64,000 bases of DNA from JASLDZ01 sp038226305 (GCA_038226305.1 JBBRQN010000003.1:186001-250000), one strand, 5' to 3'. Positions 1 through 9,008 are shown, counted from the first letter of the stretch. Notes: generated from the sequence alone by a model not told the origin. Made by a program: numbers and translations.

Positions 1-1052
1 TAGAGTCCCAGGCGGCGAGCCTTGCCGGCGACGGTCAGGGCCAGGCGCTCGGCGATGAGGTGATCCGGGCTGCCGGTGGTCTTGCAGGCGCGGTCGGCCC
101 CCATGAGTTCGCCTGCCAGCGTCTCAAGATCGGCCATGCGCCACACGCGGAGCTGGCGCAGGAACTCGCGCTCCTGCTTCCAGAAGACCCCGCACTGCTT
201 GGCGGCGGAGGCGGGCTCGGCGCCCGCATCCACCAGGATCCGGGCCTTGCGCAGCTTGCCCGCGTGCAGGCTGAGGGCGCGCACGGCGGCCGGGCCGCCC
301 TCCCCCTCCGCACGCGCCCTTCGCAGCGACGACTGGGCCTCCCGCAGGCGCCCCCCGAAGGCATCCGAAGCGGCATCGAACAGGCTGGCCTCTGGCTCCA
401 CCCCCAGGAAGTCGTCGAGGTCGGCAGGGGCGGCGGCAGGAGTGCGGCCGGGGCCGAGGAACAGGATCAGCCGCTCGATCTCCTGCCGGGCTACGCCACG
501 CTCCCGCGGCAGGCGGGCCACGAACAGCGACAGGGCGTCGGGCGTCAGGCTCACCCGGTCGCGGGCCAGGGCCTCGCGCACCATCGCGGAAACGTCGCCG
601 GTCTCGTCGTCGTACACCGTGATCGCGGCACAGGCCGCGTTGGCCGCCTCCGCCGCCTTGCGGACGGGAGAGCTCTTCTCCAGCGCCGAAGCCTCGATCA
701 GGAAAAAAGCATCCGGGTTCAGCTCGCCGTCGGCGTGACGCTTGAGGGCTTCGGCCACCGCACGGGCGGCCCCCACCTTCTCGCCCAGCCGCAGGCGAAC
801 AAGGCGGCGGCCGCCGGTCATGGAAAGGGCGGTCAGCTCGTCTTCCAGGCGGGCGGGATCGGACTCCACGTCCGCCTCGGTGAGGATCGCCACGTTGAAC
901 GGGTCGTCCACCCGCGCGGTGACCTTGGAGGCGAGGAGGTCGGCGCGCTCGTGCACGCCCCCCCTGTCCTTGCCGTGGATCAGCGCCGCGCGAACGCCGG
1001 GGGGCGGCCGCTGCAGGAAGCGGTCGATCTCGGCCTTCTTGGAGAGGATCAC
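1..1052 (-). CDS. holA: DNA polymerase III subunit delta (HolA), reaches the window edge
   Basis: Clamp-loader delta subunit, which opens the beta sliding clamp during replication. The minus-strand frame opens with GTG and reads MILSKKAEIDRFLQRPP, then a HolA-like series including LIHGKDRGGV, MTGGRRLVRLRLGE and RQEIERLILFLG. About 350 residues are present, close to the normal family length of about 340. The last visible codon begins TA, so the stop probably falls on the first base outside the window. The GTG start overlaps the lptE stop by 4 bp, which implies translational coupling. The family is assigned from pattern and from the conserved leuS-lptE-holA order, not from a search. Confidence 0.88.
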   Translation of the reverse strand, partial: MILSKKAEIDRFLQRPPPGVRAALIHGKDRGGVHERADLLASKVTARVDDPFNVAILTEADVESDPARLEDELTALSMTGGRRLVRLRLGEKVGAARAVAEALKRHADGELNPDAFFLIEASALEKSSPVRKAAEAANAACAAITVYDDETGDVSAMVREALARDRVSLTPDALSLFVARLPRERGVARQEIERLILFLGPGRTPAAAPADLDDFLGVEPEASLFDAASDAFGGRLREAQSSLRRARAEGEGGPAAVRALSLHAGKLRKARILVDAGAEPASAAKQCGVFWKQEREFLRQLRVWRMADLETLAGELMGADRACKTTGSPDHLIAERLALTVAGKARRLGL

Positions 1053-1744
1053 CGGGTCGGCGAGGCGACCACCGGCGCGGGTGGCGCGTCCGCGGGCGGG
1101 CGGCCCGTGTCGACGGGCCCGGCCTCGACGCCTCCGGCACTGGTGGGCGGAGCATCGTCGGTCACGTCGCCGGACAGGGTGGGGGCCCCCGCGACGGACT
1201 GATAGCGGGCGGCGGCCCCGGCCGCGGTGGCGGCACCGTGGTACGGGTGGCCGTTGAGGTAGCGCGACAGTTCCAGCCGCAGGCGCTGGGCGGCTTCGCC
1301 GGCGGCGCGGGTGTCTCCGTCCTGCGAGGCGACGAGGCCGCCGTAGGGGGCGTCGGCCGAGTCGTAGCTGACCTCGGTCACGAAAGAGCCGCTGGTCAGC
1401 AGGGTGCCGTCAGCCGCGTCTTCCAGAAGGTATTTGGTGCTGAGGTTGATCTCGTAGCGGCCAGCCACGTTGTTCACCCGCACGCCCCGCGGGCCGCGCG
1501 ACTCCCGCACGTCCAGCCGCACCCGATAGCGCGGGGCCTGGTCGCGGGCGCGGCCGAGCTCGTCGTCGATCGCCTGGCGGATCAGGTAGCCGGTGCGCGA
1601 ATGCGGCGGAACCACCACGTCGATCTGGGCGAGGCTGCTGGTCAGCGAGGTATCGCCATACAGCGGCGTGAACCCGCAGGCCGACAGGCCGGGCAGGGCG
1701 ATGAGGGCGACAAGCGCCACGAAGGGGAGGGCTCTGCGGGTCAT
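1049..1744 (-). CDS. lptE: LPS-assembly lipoprotein LptE
   Basis: Outer-membrane lipoprotein that plugs the LptD barrel and helps deliver lipopolysaccharide to the cell surface. The 231-residue product starts MTRRALPFVA and has a lipoprotein signal with lipobox LSAC (Cys23), followed by GFTPLYGD, the usual LptE opening. An Ala/Pro/Thr-rich tail of about 45 residues follows the folded part. The ATG overlaps the leuS stop (ATGA) and the stop overlaps the holA GTG, so it is the middle gene of a coupled operon. The frame stays open upstream, but that part lies inside leuS and lacks a signal peptide, so the lipoprotein start is preferred. Confidence 0.9.
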   Translation of the reverse strand: MTRRALPFVALVALIALPGLSACGFTPLYGDTSLTSSLAQIDVVVPPHSRTGYLIRQAIDDELGRARDQAPRYRVRLDVRESRGPRGVRVNNVAGRYEINLSTKYLLEDAADGTLLTSGSFVTEVSYDSADAPYGGLVASQDGDTRAAGEAAQRLRLELSRYLNGHPYHGAATAAGAAARYQSVAGAPTLSGDVTDDAPPTSAGGVEAGPVDTGRPPADAPPAPVVASPTR

Positions 1745-4326
1745 GCGGCGACGATGTTCACGATGCGGTTGGGCACGACGATGATCTTCCGCTCGACGAG
1801 GTTGTTGGACGACAGATAGGCCTGAACGACGGCGTTGGCGCGCGCAGCCTCGCGCACGACCTCTTCCGAGGCCCCGAAGGCGACGCGAATCTCGTCCCGC
1901 CGCTTGCCGTTCACCTGCACGGGCAGGATGGCCTCCTCGTCGATGGTCAGGGCGGGATCGTAGTCCGGCCAGGGCGCGTCCACCACCATGCCCGCATTTC
2001 CCAGCCGTGCCCACGCCTCTTCCGCCAGGTGCGGCGTATAGGGGGCGATCAGCGGGATCAGCTTCTGCAGGGCGGCGGCCCGGGCGCCCACGGCCTCAGG
2101 CTTGTCCTCGCGCTGGCGGCGCAGAATGTTGAGGAACGCGTAGTAGAGCGCGATCACCGCGTTGAACTTCAGCCCGTCCAGCCCCTCGCCCGCGGCCTTC
2201 ACGAGCTTGTGGACGGCGCGTTCCAGCTCAGGATCGGGCGGGCCGCCGGTGAGCCCGGCCTCGGCCACGGCGTCCACTTCGGTCCATACGCGCTGCACGA
2301 ATCGGCCGGAGCCTTCGACGCCGGACTCGGTCCACTGCACATCACGTTCGGGCGGGCTGTCGGAGAGTACAAACAGCCGCGCGGCATCCACCCCGTGGCG
2401 GGCGATGATGTCCTCCGGCGCGACCACGTTGGCCTTGGACTTGGACATCTTCTCCACGCCGCCCACGCGCACGTGCATCCCCGTGCCACGCTCGGCCCAG
2501 CCGTTGCCGGAAGGTTCGATCTCCGCCGGGGAAAGCCAGCGGTCGCCGCCGTTGGCCAGGCGCTCCTGCGCTGCATAGGTCTCGTGGGTCACCATGCCCT
2601 GGGTGAACAGGCCCGCGAACGGCTCCTGCACGTCGACCATCCCCATGTCGTGCATCGCCCGGGTGACGAAGCGGGCATAGAGGAGGTGCAGCACCGCGTG
2701 CTCCACCCCGCCGATGTACTGATCCACCGCCATCCAGCGGTTGGCGGCCTCGCGGTTCACAGGCGGAATGGCGTCTGGGTCGGTGAAGCGCAGGAAATAC
2801 CAGCTCGAGTCCATGAAGGTATCGAGGGTGTCGGTCTCGCGCTCGGCGGCGGCCCCGCAGGTCGGGCAGGTCGTGTGCCGCCATGTGGGATGGCGCAGAA
2901 GCGGGTTGCCCGGCCGGTCAAACGTCACGTCGTCGGGCAGCAGCACGGGCAGCTGGTCGTCCGGCACCGGCACGGGGCCGCAGGTGGCGCAGTGCACGAT
3001 GGGGATGGGGCAGCCCCAGTAGCGCTGTCGCGACACTCCCCAGTCGCGCAGGCGATAGACGGTGGCCCCCTCGCCCTGGCCCATCGCCTCGATGCGGCTC
3101 ACGGCCTCGGCCTTGGCGGCCTCGATCTCCATGCCGTCGAGGAACTGCGAGCGGAAGATGCGGCCGGGTCCGGTGTAGGCTTCCTGTTCCACGTGAAACA
3201 CTGCGGGGTCGGCGCTGGGGGGCAGCACCACCTCGCGTACGGGCAGGTCGTATTTGCGGGCGAAGTCGAGGTCGCGCTGGTCGTGCGCCGGGCAGCCGAA
3301 GATCGCCCCGGTGCCGTAGTCCATCAGGACAAAGTTCGCGACCCACACGGGCAGGCGGATGGCCGGGTCGAAGGGGTGCGCCACAGTCAGGCCCGTGTCG
3401 CGGCCCAGCTTCTCGCCGCTCTCGATGTCGGCCTCCGACGTGCCCCCCGCGCGGGCGGCGACGAGGAAGGCGGAGAGGTCGGCGTCCTTCGCGGCCAGCG
3501 CGAGCGCCAGCGGATGATCGGCGGCGACGGCGAGGAAGCTGGCGCCGAACAGAGTGTCCGGCCGGGTGGTGTAGACCTCCACGCCTTCCGGGAAGCCCTT
3601 AGGCCAGGCACCCTGCGCGGGCCGGAAGGTCATCTTCAGACCCTTGGAGCGGCCGATCCAGTTCTCCTGCATCAGGCGGACCTTGTCCGGCCAGCGGTCG
3701 AGCGTGCTCAGCCCGTCGATCAGGGCGTCGGCATAGTCGGTGATCTTGAGGAACCACTGGGTGAGCTTCTTCTTCTCGACCACTGCGCCCGATCGCCAGC
3801 CCTTGCCGTCGATCACCTGCTCGTTGGCGAGCACGGTCATGTCCACCGGGTCCCAGTTCACCGAGGCTTCCCGGCGCACCACGAGGCCCTTGCGGAACGC
3901 CTGCGCAAACCACGCCTGCTGGCGGCCGTAGTATTCGGGGTCGCAGGTGGCGAACTCCCTCGACCAGTCGATGCTGAGGCCGAGGAGCTTCAGCTGCGTG
4001 CGCATGGAGTCGATGTTGGCGTAGGTCCAGGCCTTGGGGTGCACGCCCCGGGCCATTGCGGCGTTCTCCGCGGGCATGCCGAACGCGTCCCACCCCATCG
4101 GGTGCAGAACGTCGAAGCCCCGGGCGCGCTTGTAGCGGGCCACCACGTCGCCCATCGCATAGTTGCGGACGTGGCCCATGTGGATGCGCCCCGACGGATA
4201 GGGGAACATCTCCAGCACGTAGTATTTCGGACGATCGGACGCGGTTTCAGCCGTGCGGAAGCTGTCCGCCGCCGTCCAGGCGTCGCGCCAGCGCGGCTCG
4301 GCCGCCTTGGGATCGTAGCGCGCCAT
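1741..4326 (-). CDS. leuS: leucyl-tRNA synthetase
   Basis: Class I aminoacyl-tRNA synthetase that charges tRNA-Leu. The protein has 861 residues, normal for bacterial LeuRS. The HIGH signature appears as HMGH at residues 49-52. The CP1 editing domain follows, with ITRP-type sequence TTRPDTLFGA. A Cys-rich zinc-type insertion (CATCG and CPTCG) lies near the middle, and the KMSKSK loop is near residue 624. The C-terminus is an anticodon-binding helical domain and a small LeuS tail. It is the second gene of a DUF3576-leuS-lptE-holA operon, starting 31 bp after the DUF3576 stop. Confidence 0.98.
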   Translation of the reverse strand: MARYDPKAAEPRWRDAWTAADSFRTAETASDRPKYYVLEMFPYPSGRIHMGHVRNYAMGDVVARYKRARGFDVLHPMGWDAFGMPAENAAMARGVHPKAWTYANIDSMRTQLKLLGLSIDWSREFATCDPEYYGRQQAWFAQAFRKGLVVRREASVNWDPVDMTVLANEQVIDGKGWRSGAVVEKKKLTQWFLKITDYADALIDGLSTLDRWPDKVRLMQENWIGRSKGLKMTFRPAQGAWPKGFPEGVEVYTTRPDTLFGASFLAVAADHPLALALAAKDADLSAFLVAARAGGTSEADIESGEKLGRDTGLTVAHPFDPAIRLPVWVANFVLMDYGTGAIFGCPAHDQRDLDFARKYDLPVREVVLPPSADPAVFHVEQEAYTGPGRIFRSQFLDGMEIEAAKAEAVSRIEAMGQGEGATVYRLRDWGVSRQRYWGCPIPIVHCATCGPVPVPDDQLPVLLPDDVTFDRPGNPLLRHPTWRHTTCPTCGAAAERETDTLDTFMDSSWYFLRFTDPDAIPPVNREAANRWMAVDQYIGGVEHAVLHLLYARFVTRAMHDMGMVDVQEPFAGLFTQGMVTHETYAAQERLANGGDRWLSPAEIEPSGNGWAERGTGMHVRVGGVEKMSKSKANVVAPEDIIARHGVDAARLFVLSDSPPERDVQWTESGVEGSGRFVQRVWTEVDAVAEAGLTGGPPDPELERAVHKLVKAAGEGLDGLKFNAVIALYYAFLNILRRQREDKPEAVGARAAALQKLIPLIAPYTPHLAEEAWARLGNAGMVVDAPWPDYDPALTIDEEAILPVQVNGKRRDEIRVAFGASEEVVREAARANAVVQAYLSSNNLVERKIIVVPNRIVNIVAA

Positions 4327-4357
4327 GCCCGCCTGCCTTGACCTTAAGGGAGGAGGA

Positions 4358-4888
4358 TCAGCCGCGATCGTTCAGGTTCGACAGGCGAAGCTGCCGGGCG
4401 CGGGTGAGGATGGCGTTCTCGATGTCGGTGTCAGTCTGGGCGTTGGTGGTGGCGTCGATCCAGCCGCCGGCCGCGTCCTTGGTCTGGCGGTGAACGGTCA
4501 CGTTCAGGCCGTCGGCGCGCAGGCGCGTGTCGAGGATGTAGACGGTGGCCTGGAACCGCTCGTCGCCCTTTTCGGGGTTGATGTACCAGTCGGTGATGAT
4601 CACGCCGCCGTAGGGATCGGCCGAGCGCAGGGGCATGAACGCCAGAGTGTCGAGCGTGGCGCGCCACAGGTAGCTGTTCACGCCGAGACCGGCCGGGGCC
4701 GTAGCCGCCGTGCGATTTCCGCCGCCGAAACCGGGCAGGCGCAGGCCGCCGCTCGGCGCAGCGGCCGGGAAGGTGCCGGCGCCGGACGACGTCACGATGG
4801 GCCCGGCCGCAGGGCGGCGGCTGGCGCAACCGGCGGTGGTGGCAGCGATCGCAGCCGTCAGGAGTACGGCCGCGGCAATCGTCTTCAT
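4358..4888 (-). CDS. DUF3576 family lipoprotein
   Basis: Predicted lipoprotein of 176 residues. Starting at MKTIAAAVLL, the signal peptide ends in lipobox TAGC (Cys21). The mature part has GLGVNSYLWRATLDTLAFMP, then GGVIITDWY and a C-terminal region with NAQTDTDIENAILTRAR, which I recognise as the DUF3576 pattern common in alphaproteobacteria. The family usually stands directly before leuS, as here, and may have an envelope role, but its function is unknown to me. An upstream GTG at 4939 would add 17 residues before the signal peptide and is less likely. Confidence 0.85.
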   Translation of the reverse strand: MKTIAAAVLLTAAIAATTAGCASRRPAAGPIVTSSGAGTFPAAAPSGGLRLPGFGGGNRTAATAPAGLGVNSYLWRATLDTLAFMPLRSADPYGGVIITDWYINPEKGDERFQATVYILDTRLRADGLNVTVHRQTKDAAGGWIDATTNAQTDTDIENAILTRARQLRLSNLNDRG

Positions 4889-4983
4889 GTGTCGTCTCGC
4901 TCCACGCGCGGGGGCGCGCCCAAGGTAAGTCGCCGTCAAAAACAGAGGGCGGTCTATAACATGACGCCGACGCCGCCCAACAG

Positions 4984-4988
4984 GATTC
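4984..4988. promoter_or_regulatory. GANTC (CcrM) site in the DUF3576/ntrZ gap
   Basis: GATTC, a match to the GANTC methylation motif of the CcrM methyltransferase, in the 287-bp gap between the divergent DUF3576 and ntrZ genes. GANTC sites are sparse and enriched in cell-cycle promoters in Caulobacterales. One site alone is weak evidence of regulation. Confidence 0.35.
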
Positions 4989-5053
4989 GTGGCGGCGCGG
5001 CCACAGCCGAGCTCTCGCGTGTCGGCGTGGCGAACTCAAGGCGGTCCACTGCG

Positions 5054-5081
5054 TTGACCCCATGATCGCGGCCGCATTAAT
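5054..5081 (+). promoter_or_regulatory. possible ntrZ promoter
   Basis: TTGACC at 5054-5059 followed after about 16 bases by ATTAAT at 5076-5081, a possible -35/-10 pair in an otherwise GC-rich gap. It lies about 95 bp before the ntrZ start. The -10 matches TATAAT only partly, so this is tentative. Confidence 0.3.
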
Positions 5082-5175
5082 CGGGTCGTCATAACGTAGC
5101 CGTAGTGTCCCCAAAGGATAGTTGCGGTTTCCCGATCGGCGGCCATCGCTGGCGGGGGCAGGGGTTGAGGGCGAG

Positions 5176-5592
5176 ATGAAGCGGGTTGCGCTGGCAGCGT
5201 TGGGGATCATGGGGGCGCTCAGCGTCTCCGCGACGGCCCACGCGCAGAGCGCCGCCGGCTCGCCCAAGCTCACCGACGGCAGCTTGACTCCGGTCGCCCT
5301 GCAGAGCCTGGACCAGCCGACGCTGGGCCAGCCGTTCTCGGTGCCGACCCCGAAGAAGACCCTGCAGCTCGACAGCAACGGCCGCTGGGGCCTGCGCCTC
5401 GACCTCGAAAAACCGGCCGGCCGCAACCTCGACTGGAAAGACGTCGAGGCGGGCGCCTACTACCGCATCACACCGCGCCTGCGCGTCGGCGGAGCCATCG
5501 GCCTCGGCGACAAGTTCTCCGACGCCACGCGCATCACGCCCGCCCAGGCCGCCGCTCCCCGCGTGCATCTGGAAACGGCGTTCAAGTTCTAG
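5176..5592 (+). CDS. ntrZ: NtrZ-like periplasmic regulatory protein
   Basis: Small exported protein (138 residues) with a signal peptide cleaved after AHA (residue 23). The mature part has LDSNGRWGLRLDLEKP, WKDVEAGAYYRITPRLRVGGA and ends LETAFKF. This is the layout I recall for NtrZ of Caulobacter, a periplasmic protein reported to restrain the NtrY sensor kinase of the NtrYX system. The ntrYX genes are not in this window. The start MKRVALAALG is chosen because it gives a clean signal peptide and follows a GAGGGCGAG ribosome binding site; an in-frame start at 5122 has neither. The family is assigned from memory of the C-terminal pattern. Confidence 0.7.
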   Translation: MKRVALAALGIMGALSVSATAHAQSAAGSPKLTDGSLTPVALQSLDQPTLGQPFSVPTPKKTLQLDSNGRWGLRLDLEKPAGRNLDWKDVEAGAYYRITPRLRVGGAIGLGDKFSDATRITPAQAAAPRVHLETAFKF

Positions 5593-5595
5593 CTT

Positions 5596-6255
5596 TCAGC
5601 GGTCTGACGACTGTCCGGCTTCTTCCGGCGAAGCGAACCCAACCCCCGCCACACCCGAGACGCCGGTTCCGCGCAGCCGTGTGATCGTGCGGGCGTCGAC
5701 TCCACCCAAGGCATAGACCGGCAGCCGTGCGCTCCGCACCAGCGCGCTCGCCCTCGTCGGGCCGAGCGGCTGGCCGGCGCTGGGGCTGCTGCTCGGAAAC
5801 ACCGGCGACAGGAAGGCGGCATCGGCCCCCAGCTTCTCCGCCCGTCGCAGGGCGGCGGCATCATGGGCGGCGACCGTCAGTGTCCACTGGGGGAAGCGCG
5901 CCCGCAGACCCGGGAGCGTGTGCGCCAGGCGTTGAGGCAGATGCACGCCCTGCGCCCCGGCACCCTGCGCAAGATCCGCATCTGCGCCTACGAGGACCAC
6001 CAGCCCCCGGCTGCGGGCGAGGGTGGCGAGGGCTGGGGCCTGCGCCTCCAGCTCAGCCCGTCCGAAGGTGCGCAGAACGACGCCGCAGCCGGGCGGCAGG
6101 GCCGTGATCGCCGCCGCCGGATCGGAGGTGCGGTCCGGGTCAGTGAACAGCCACAGGTGGGGAAGCGCGGCAACCGCCTTTGGAAATTGCGCGCGGCGGC
6201 CTAGAGCCTTCGCCTCCCGTTCCAGAGCGTGAAGCGACGGCGTTCCAGACCCCAT
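5596..6255 (-). CDS. thiamine-phosphate synthase-like protein (ThiE/TenI fold)
   Basis: TIM-barrel protein of 219 residues. It carries HLWLFTDPDR near the N-terminus, QGVHLPQR in the middle, then GADAAFLSPVFPSSSP and VYALGGVDARTI, the phosphate-binding loops of the ThiE/TenI family. ThiE joins the HMP and thiazole halves of thiamine; TenI-like members have lost that activity, and the two are hard to tell apart here. No other thi gene is in the window. The ATG start overlaps the ATG of the divergent yggS by two bases, and GCAGGG lies just upstream inside yggS. The frame remains open further upstream through yggS, which I treat as chance. Confidence 0.75.
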   Translation of the reverse strand: MGSGTPSLHALEREAKALGRRAQFPKAVAALPHLWLFTDPDRTSDPAAAITALPPGCGVVLRTFGRAELEAQAPALATLARSRGLVVLVGADADLAQGAGAQGVHLPQRLAHTLPGLRARFPQWTLTVAAHDAAALRRAEKLGADAAFLSPVFPSSSPSAGQPLGPTRASALVRSARLPVYALGGVDARTITRLRGTGVSGVAGVGFASPEEAGQSSDR

Positions 6256-6910
6256 GACCCTGCTGCTCGAATCCGTCCGTGCCCGCATAGGTGCCGCCGC
6301 CCGCGAGGCGGGGCGCGAGCCCTCCGATGTGACACTCGTCGCCGTCTCCAAGCAACAGCCGTGGGGTGCGATCTCGCCGGTGCTCGCCGCCGGCCAACGG
6401 GTGTTCGGCGAGAACCGGGTGCAGGAGGCGCAAGGCCGCTGGCTTGCCGAGGGTGTGGACCGCACGGCCCTGGAACTGCGCCTCATCGGCCCCCTGCAGA
6501 GCAACAAGGCCGCCGACGCCGCCTCATTGTTCGACGTGATCGAGACGGTGGACCGGGAGAAGCTCGTTCACGCCCTGGCCGACGCCGCGCAAAACACGGG
6601 TCGCAGTCCGCGTCTGCTGGTGCAGGTGAACACGGGCGAGGAGGCGCAGAAGGCGGGCGTCTCGCCTGGCGAGGCTGACGCGCTCGTCGCCGCTGTGCGG
6701 GCGCAGGGCCTGCCGCTGGAGGGCCTGATGTGCATTCCGCCCGAGGCCGAGCCCGCGGGCCTGCACTTCGCGCTCCTGCGCAAGATCGCCGCCCGCAACG
6801 GCCTGCCGGTGCTGTCCATGGGCATGTCGGGCGACTTCGAGACCGCCATCCGCTTCGGCGCGACGCATGTGCGAGTGGGAAGCGCCCTGTTCGGGAAGCA
6901 AGCTTCCTAG
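6254..6910 (+). CDS. yggS: YggS family pyridoxal phosphate-binding protein
   Basis: Single-domain PLP carrier of 218 residues that helps keep free PLP and amino-acid pools balanced. The PLP-binding Lys is Lys33 in TLVAVSKQQP. Further family motifs are VFGENRVQEAQGRW, LIGPLQSNKA, LVQVNTGEE, GLMCIPP and the C-terminal LSMGMSGDFETAIRFGATHVRVGSALFG. Its start codon shares two bases with the start of the divergent ThiE-like gene, so each promoter must lie within the other coding region. It ends one base before a family B palindrome. Confidence 0.95.
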   Translation: MTLLLESVRARIGAAAREAGREPSDVTLVAVSKQQPWGAISPVLAAGQRVFGENRVQEAQGRWLAEGVDRTALELRLIGPLQSNKAADAASLFDVIETVDREKLVHALADAAQNTGRSPRLLVQVNTGEEAQKAGVSPGEADALVAAVRAQGLPLEGLMCIPPEAEPAGLHFALLRKIAARNGLPVLSMGMSGDFETAIRFGATHVRVGSALFGKQAS

Positions 6911-6936
6911 CCCTCCCCCGCAAAGCGGGGGAGACC
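6911..6936. repeat. family B palindrome between yggS and argE
   Basis: Stem CTCCCCCGC (6913-6921), loop AAA, GCGGGGGAG (6925-6933). It fills the whole 26-bp gap between two convergent stops. Copies with the same core occur at 23404, 42135 and 45555, with a degenerate one at 47702. It could act as a two-way terminator, but it has no long T-run. Confidence 0.7.
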
Positions 6937-8121
6937 TTAGACGCGCAGGCTCTCGACCAGCCGGGCCATGAACGCGGCGCCGCGCTGGAGCTGGGCGACC
7001 TCCAGAAACTCGTCGGCCTGGTGTGCCTGGTCGATGGAGCCGGGGCCGCAGACCACCGTGGAGAACCCCGCCTCCTGGAACTGGCCCGCTTCCGTGGCGA
7101 AGGGCACGGCGCGTTCGGGGCCGTTGTCTCCGGCCAGATGGCGGGCGAAGCGCTCGGCTTCGCCGCCGGGTTCGGGCGCCAGCGCGGGCGTCTGCGAGCG
7201 ACGCTCCACCGTCACACCGGCCTGCGGATATCGCGCCTTCAGGGCGGCCCCTGCGGCCTCGCAGCTGCGCAGGAACGGGGCCAGGACGGCCTTCGGGTCG
7301 ATCCCGGGCGCGGTGCGCAGGTCGAACAGGAAGCTGCACTCCCGCGCCAGGATGTTCCCCGCCGTCCCCCCGTGGATCAGCCCCACCGTCAGGGTGGAGT
7401 GCGCGGGCACGAAGAGCGACGCGCCTCCGCCCTCGTCCTTCTCCATCCGCGCCGCCAAGGCGTGAAGCTCGGACAGGAGCGGGATCGCCGCCATGATCGC
7501 GGAGGCTCCGAGGTGCGTCTGCGAGGAGTGCGCCTCCTTGCCTGTCACCACCACACGGTAGGTGGTGATGCCCTTGTGCGCCGAGGCGGCCTGCATGTTC
7601 GTGGGCTCGCCCACCACCACCAGCGCCGGGCGAGGCAGCTCCTTTACGATCTGCGCGATCATGGCGGGCGCGCCGATGCAGCCCACCTCCTCGTCGTAGG
7701 AGAACGCCAGATGCACGGGCCGCTGCAGGGGAGCGTTCAGGAGATCGGGCCCGGCGGCGAGCGCCAGCGCCAGGAACCCCTTCATGTCGCAGGTGCCGCG
7801 CCCGTAGAGCTTCCCCTCCCGCTCGGTGAGGGTGAAGGCGGGGGACGACCACGCCTGCCCGTCCACCGGCACCACGTCTGTGTGGCCTGAGAGCACGACG
7901 CCGCCCTCCACCATCGGCCCCAGCGTGGCGTAGAGGTTGGACTTCGACCGGTCCGCATTCTCCACCCGCCGGGAGGCCACGCCCAGGCGCGCCAGCTCGC
8001 CCTCCACGAAGGCGATCAGCTCCAGGTTGGAGTTGCGGGAGGTGGTGTCGAACGCGATCAGCCTGTCCAGCAGCGGGAGCGCGCGGGCGGAGAGGGCTTC
8101 GGCGTCGACCATCGCGCTCAC
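6937..8121 (-). CDS. argE: acetylornithine deacetylase
   Basis: M20 zinc peptidase-family enzyme (394 residues) that removes the acetyl group from N-acetylornithine in the linear arginine pathway. Metal and catalytic residues are visible: His80 and Asp82 in LSGHTDVVPVDGQ, Asp112 in GRGTCDMKG, and Glu144-Glu145 in SYDEEVGCIG. The dimerisation domain has AHSSQTHLGASAI. The stop of the upstream SDR gene overlaps this start by 4 bp. The other arginine genes lie far away (argD-argF at 53292, argG at 58279). Closely related M20 deacylases are hard to separate by eye, but the length and motifs fit ArgE. Confidence 0.88.
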   Translation of the reverse strand: MSAMVDAEALSARALPLLDRLIAFDTTSRNSNLELIAFVEGELARLGVASRRVENADRSKSNLYATLGPMVEGGVVLSGHTDVVPVDGQAWSSPAFTLTEREGKLYGRGTCDMKGFLALALAAGPDLLNAPLQRPVHLAFSYDEEVGCIGAPAMIAQIVKELPRPALVVVGEPTNMQAASAHKGITTYRVVVTGKEAHSSQTHLGASAIMAAIPLLSELHALAARMEKDEGGGASLFVPAHSTLTVGLIHGGTAGNILARECSFLFDLRTAPGIDPKAVLAPFLRSCEAAGAALKARYPQAGVTVERRSQTPALAPEPGGEAERFARHLAGDNGPERAVPFATEAGQFQEAGFSTVVCGPGSIDQAHQADEFLEVAQLQRGAAFMARLVESLRV

Positions 8122-9008
8122 CCTTGCGGGCCCTGCGCCTTCATGGCGTCGCGCATGGCCTTGGCCTGTTCGGGGTCGATGCCGAGGGCCGACAGGAACG
8201 GCGAGGGCGAGGCCTCGTCCCAGGCATGGCGGGAGCCGATGGTCAGGCCGCCGTCCACCACGAGGTGCGTGCCGGTGATGAAGGCCGCCGCGTCCGACGC
8301 GAGGAACAGCGCCGCCTCGGCGATGTGCTTGGGCATCCCCGCGATCTTCATGGGCTGGAAGCTGGGGGCGATCTCCTCGATCCGCGCGGCCAGCTGGTCA
8401 GCCACAATGCGCGGCATGCCGAGGCCCGCGCCGAAGATCGATGTGGCGATCAGGCCGGGGCAGATGGCGTTGATGCGCACGTTGTCCTTCGAAAGGTCGG
8501 CCGCTGCACCCTTGGTGTACTGGATCACGGCCGCCTTGGCGGTGGTGTAGGCGATCGGCCCCCAGCCTGCCTGCAGCCCTGCGATGGAGGCGGTGTTGAC
8601 CACCGCCCCCCCGCCGCGCTTTCGCATCAGCGGCAGGGCGTGCTTCACGCCCAGCGCAGGCGCCCGCACCAGCAGCGCGAACACATGGTCCCAAGCGGCT
8701 GCGTCGATCTCGCCCGAGGTGGCCATCGTGCCTCCCGCACCGGCGTTGCTGAACAGGATGTCGAGCCCGCCGAAGGCCTCCTCGGCGGTGTGCATGGCCC
8801 GGGCGATCTGCGCCTCGTCGGTCACGTCGCAGTGGATGTATCGCACCCGGTCGGGGAAGCGCTGCTCGAGGATCGCGCCCTTCTCGTCCTGCACATCGGC
8901 GGCGACCACGCACGCCCCCTCCGCCACGAACAGCTCTACGGCCCCGAGGCCGATGCCGGAGGCGGCCCCGGTGATGACGGCGATCTTGTTTTCGAGTCTT
9001 CCGGGCAT
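8118..9008 (-). CDS. SDR family oxidoreductase
   Basis: Short-chain dehydrogenase of 296 residues. The N-terminus has the nucleotide-binding glycine motif TGAASGIGLG, then LFSNAGAGG, the catalytic YTTAKAA (Tyr-x3-Lys) and NAICPGLIATSIF. Near the C-terminus is FITGTHLVVDGGLTIGS. The substrate is not evident; such enzymes often act on 3-hydroxyacyl or hydroxysteroid-like compounds. The start MPGRLENK is preferred over a GTG 9 bp upstream because GAGGTG is well spaced before it. It is coupled to argE by a 4-bp overlap, an unusual partner, so shared function is not implied. Confidence 0.88.
   Translation of the reverse strand: MPGRLENKIAVITGAASGIGLGAVELFVAEGACVVAADVQDEKGAILEQRFPDRVRYIHCDVTDEAQIARAMHTAEEAFGGLDILFSNAGAGGTMATSGEIDAAAWDHVFALLVRAPALGVKHALPLMRKRGGGAVVNTASIAGLQAGWGPIAYTTAKAAVIQYTKGAAADLSKDNVRINAICPGLIATSIFGAGLGMPRIVADQLAARIEEIAPSFQPMKIAGMPKHIAEAALFLASDAAAFITGTHLVVDGGLTIGSRHAWDEASPSPFLSALGIDPEQAKAMRDAMKAQGPQG

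Noticed and set aside
2029..4341. A 770-codon open frame on the plus strand opposite leuS
   Set aside because: High GC gives long open antisense frames. The translation is rich in His, Gly, Arg and Val with no family pattern, while the minus strand is a textbook leucyl-tRNA synthetase.
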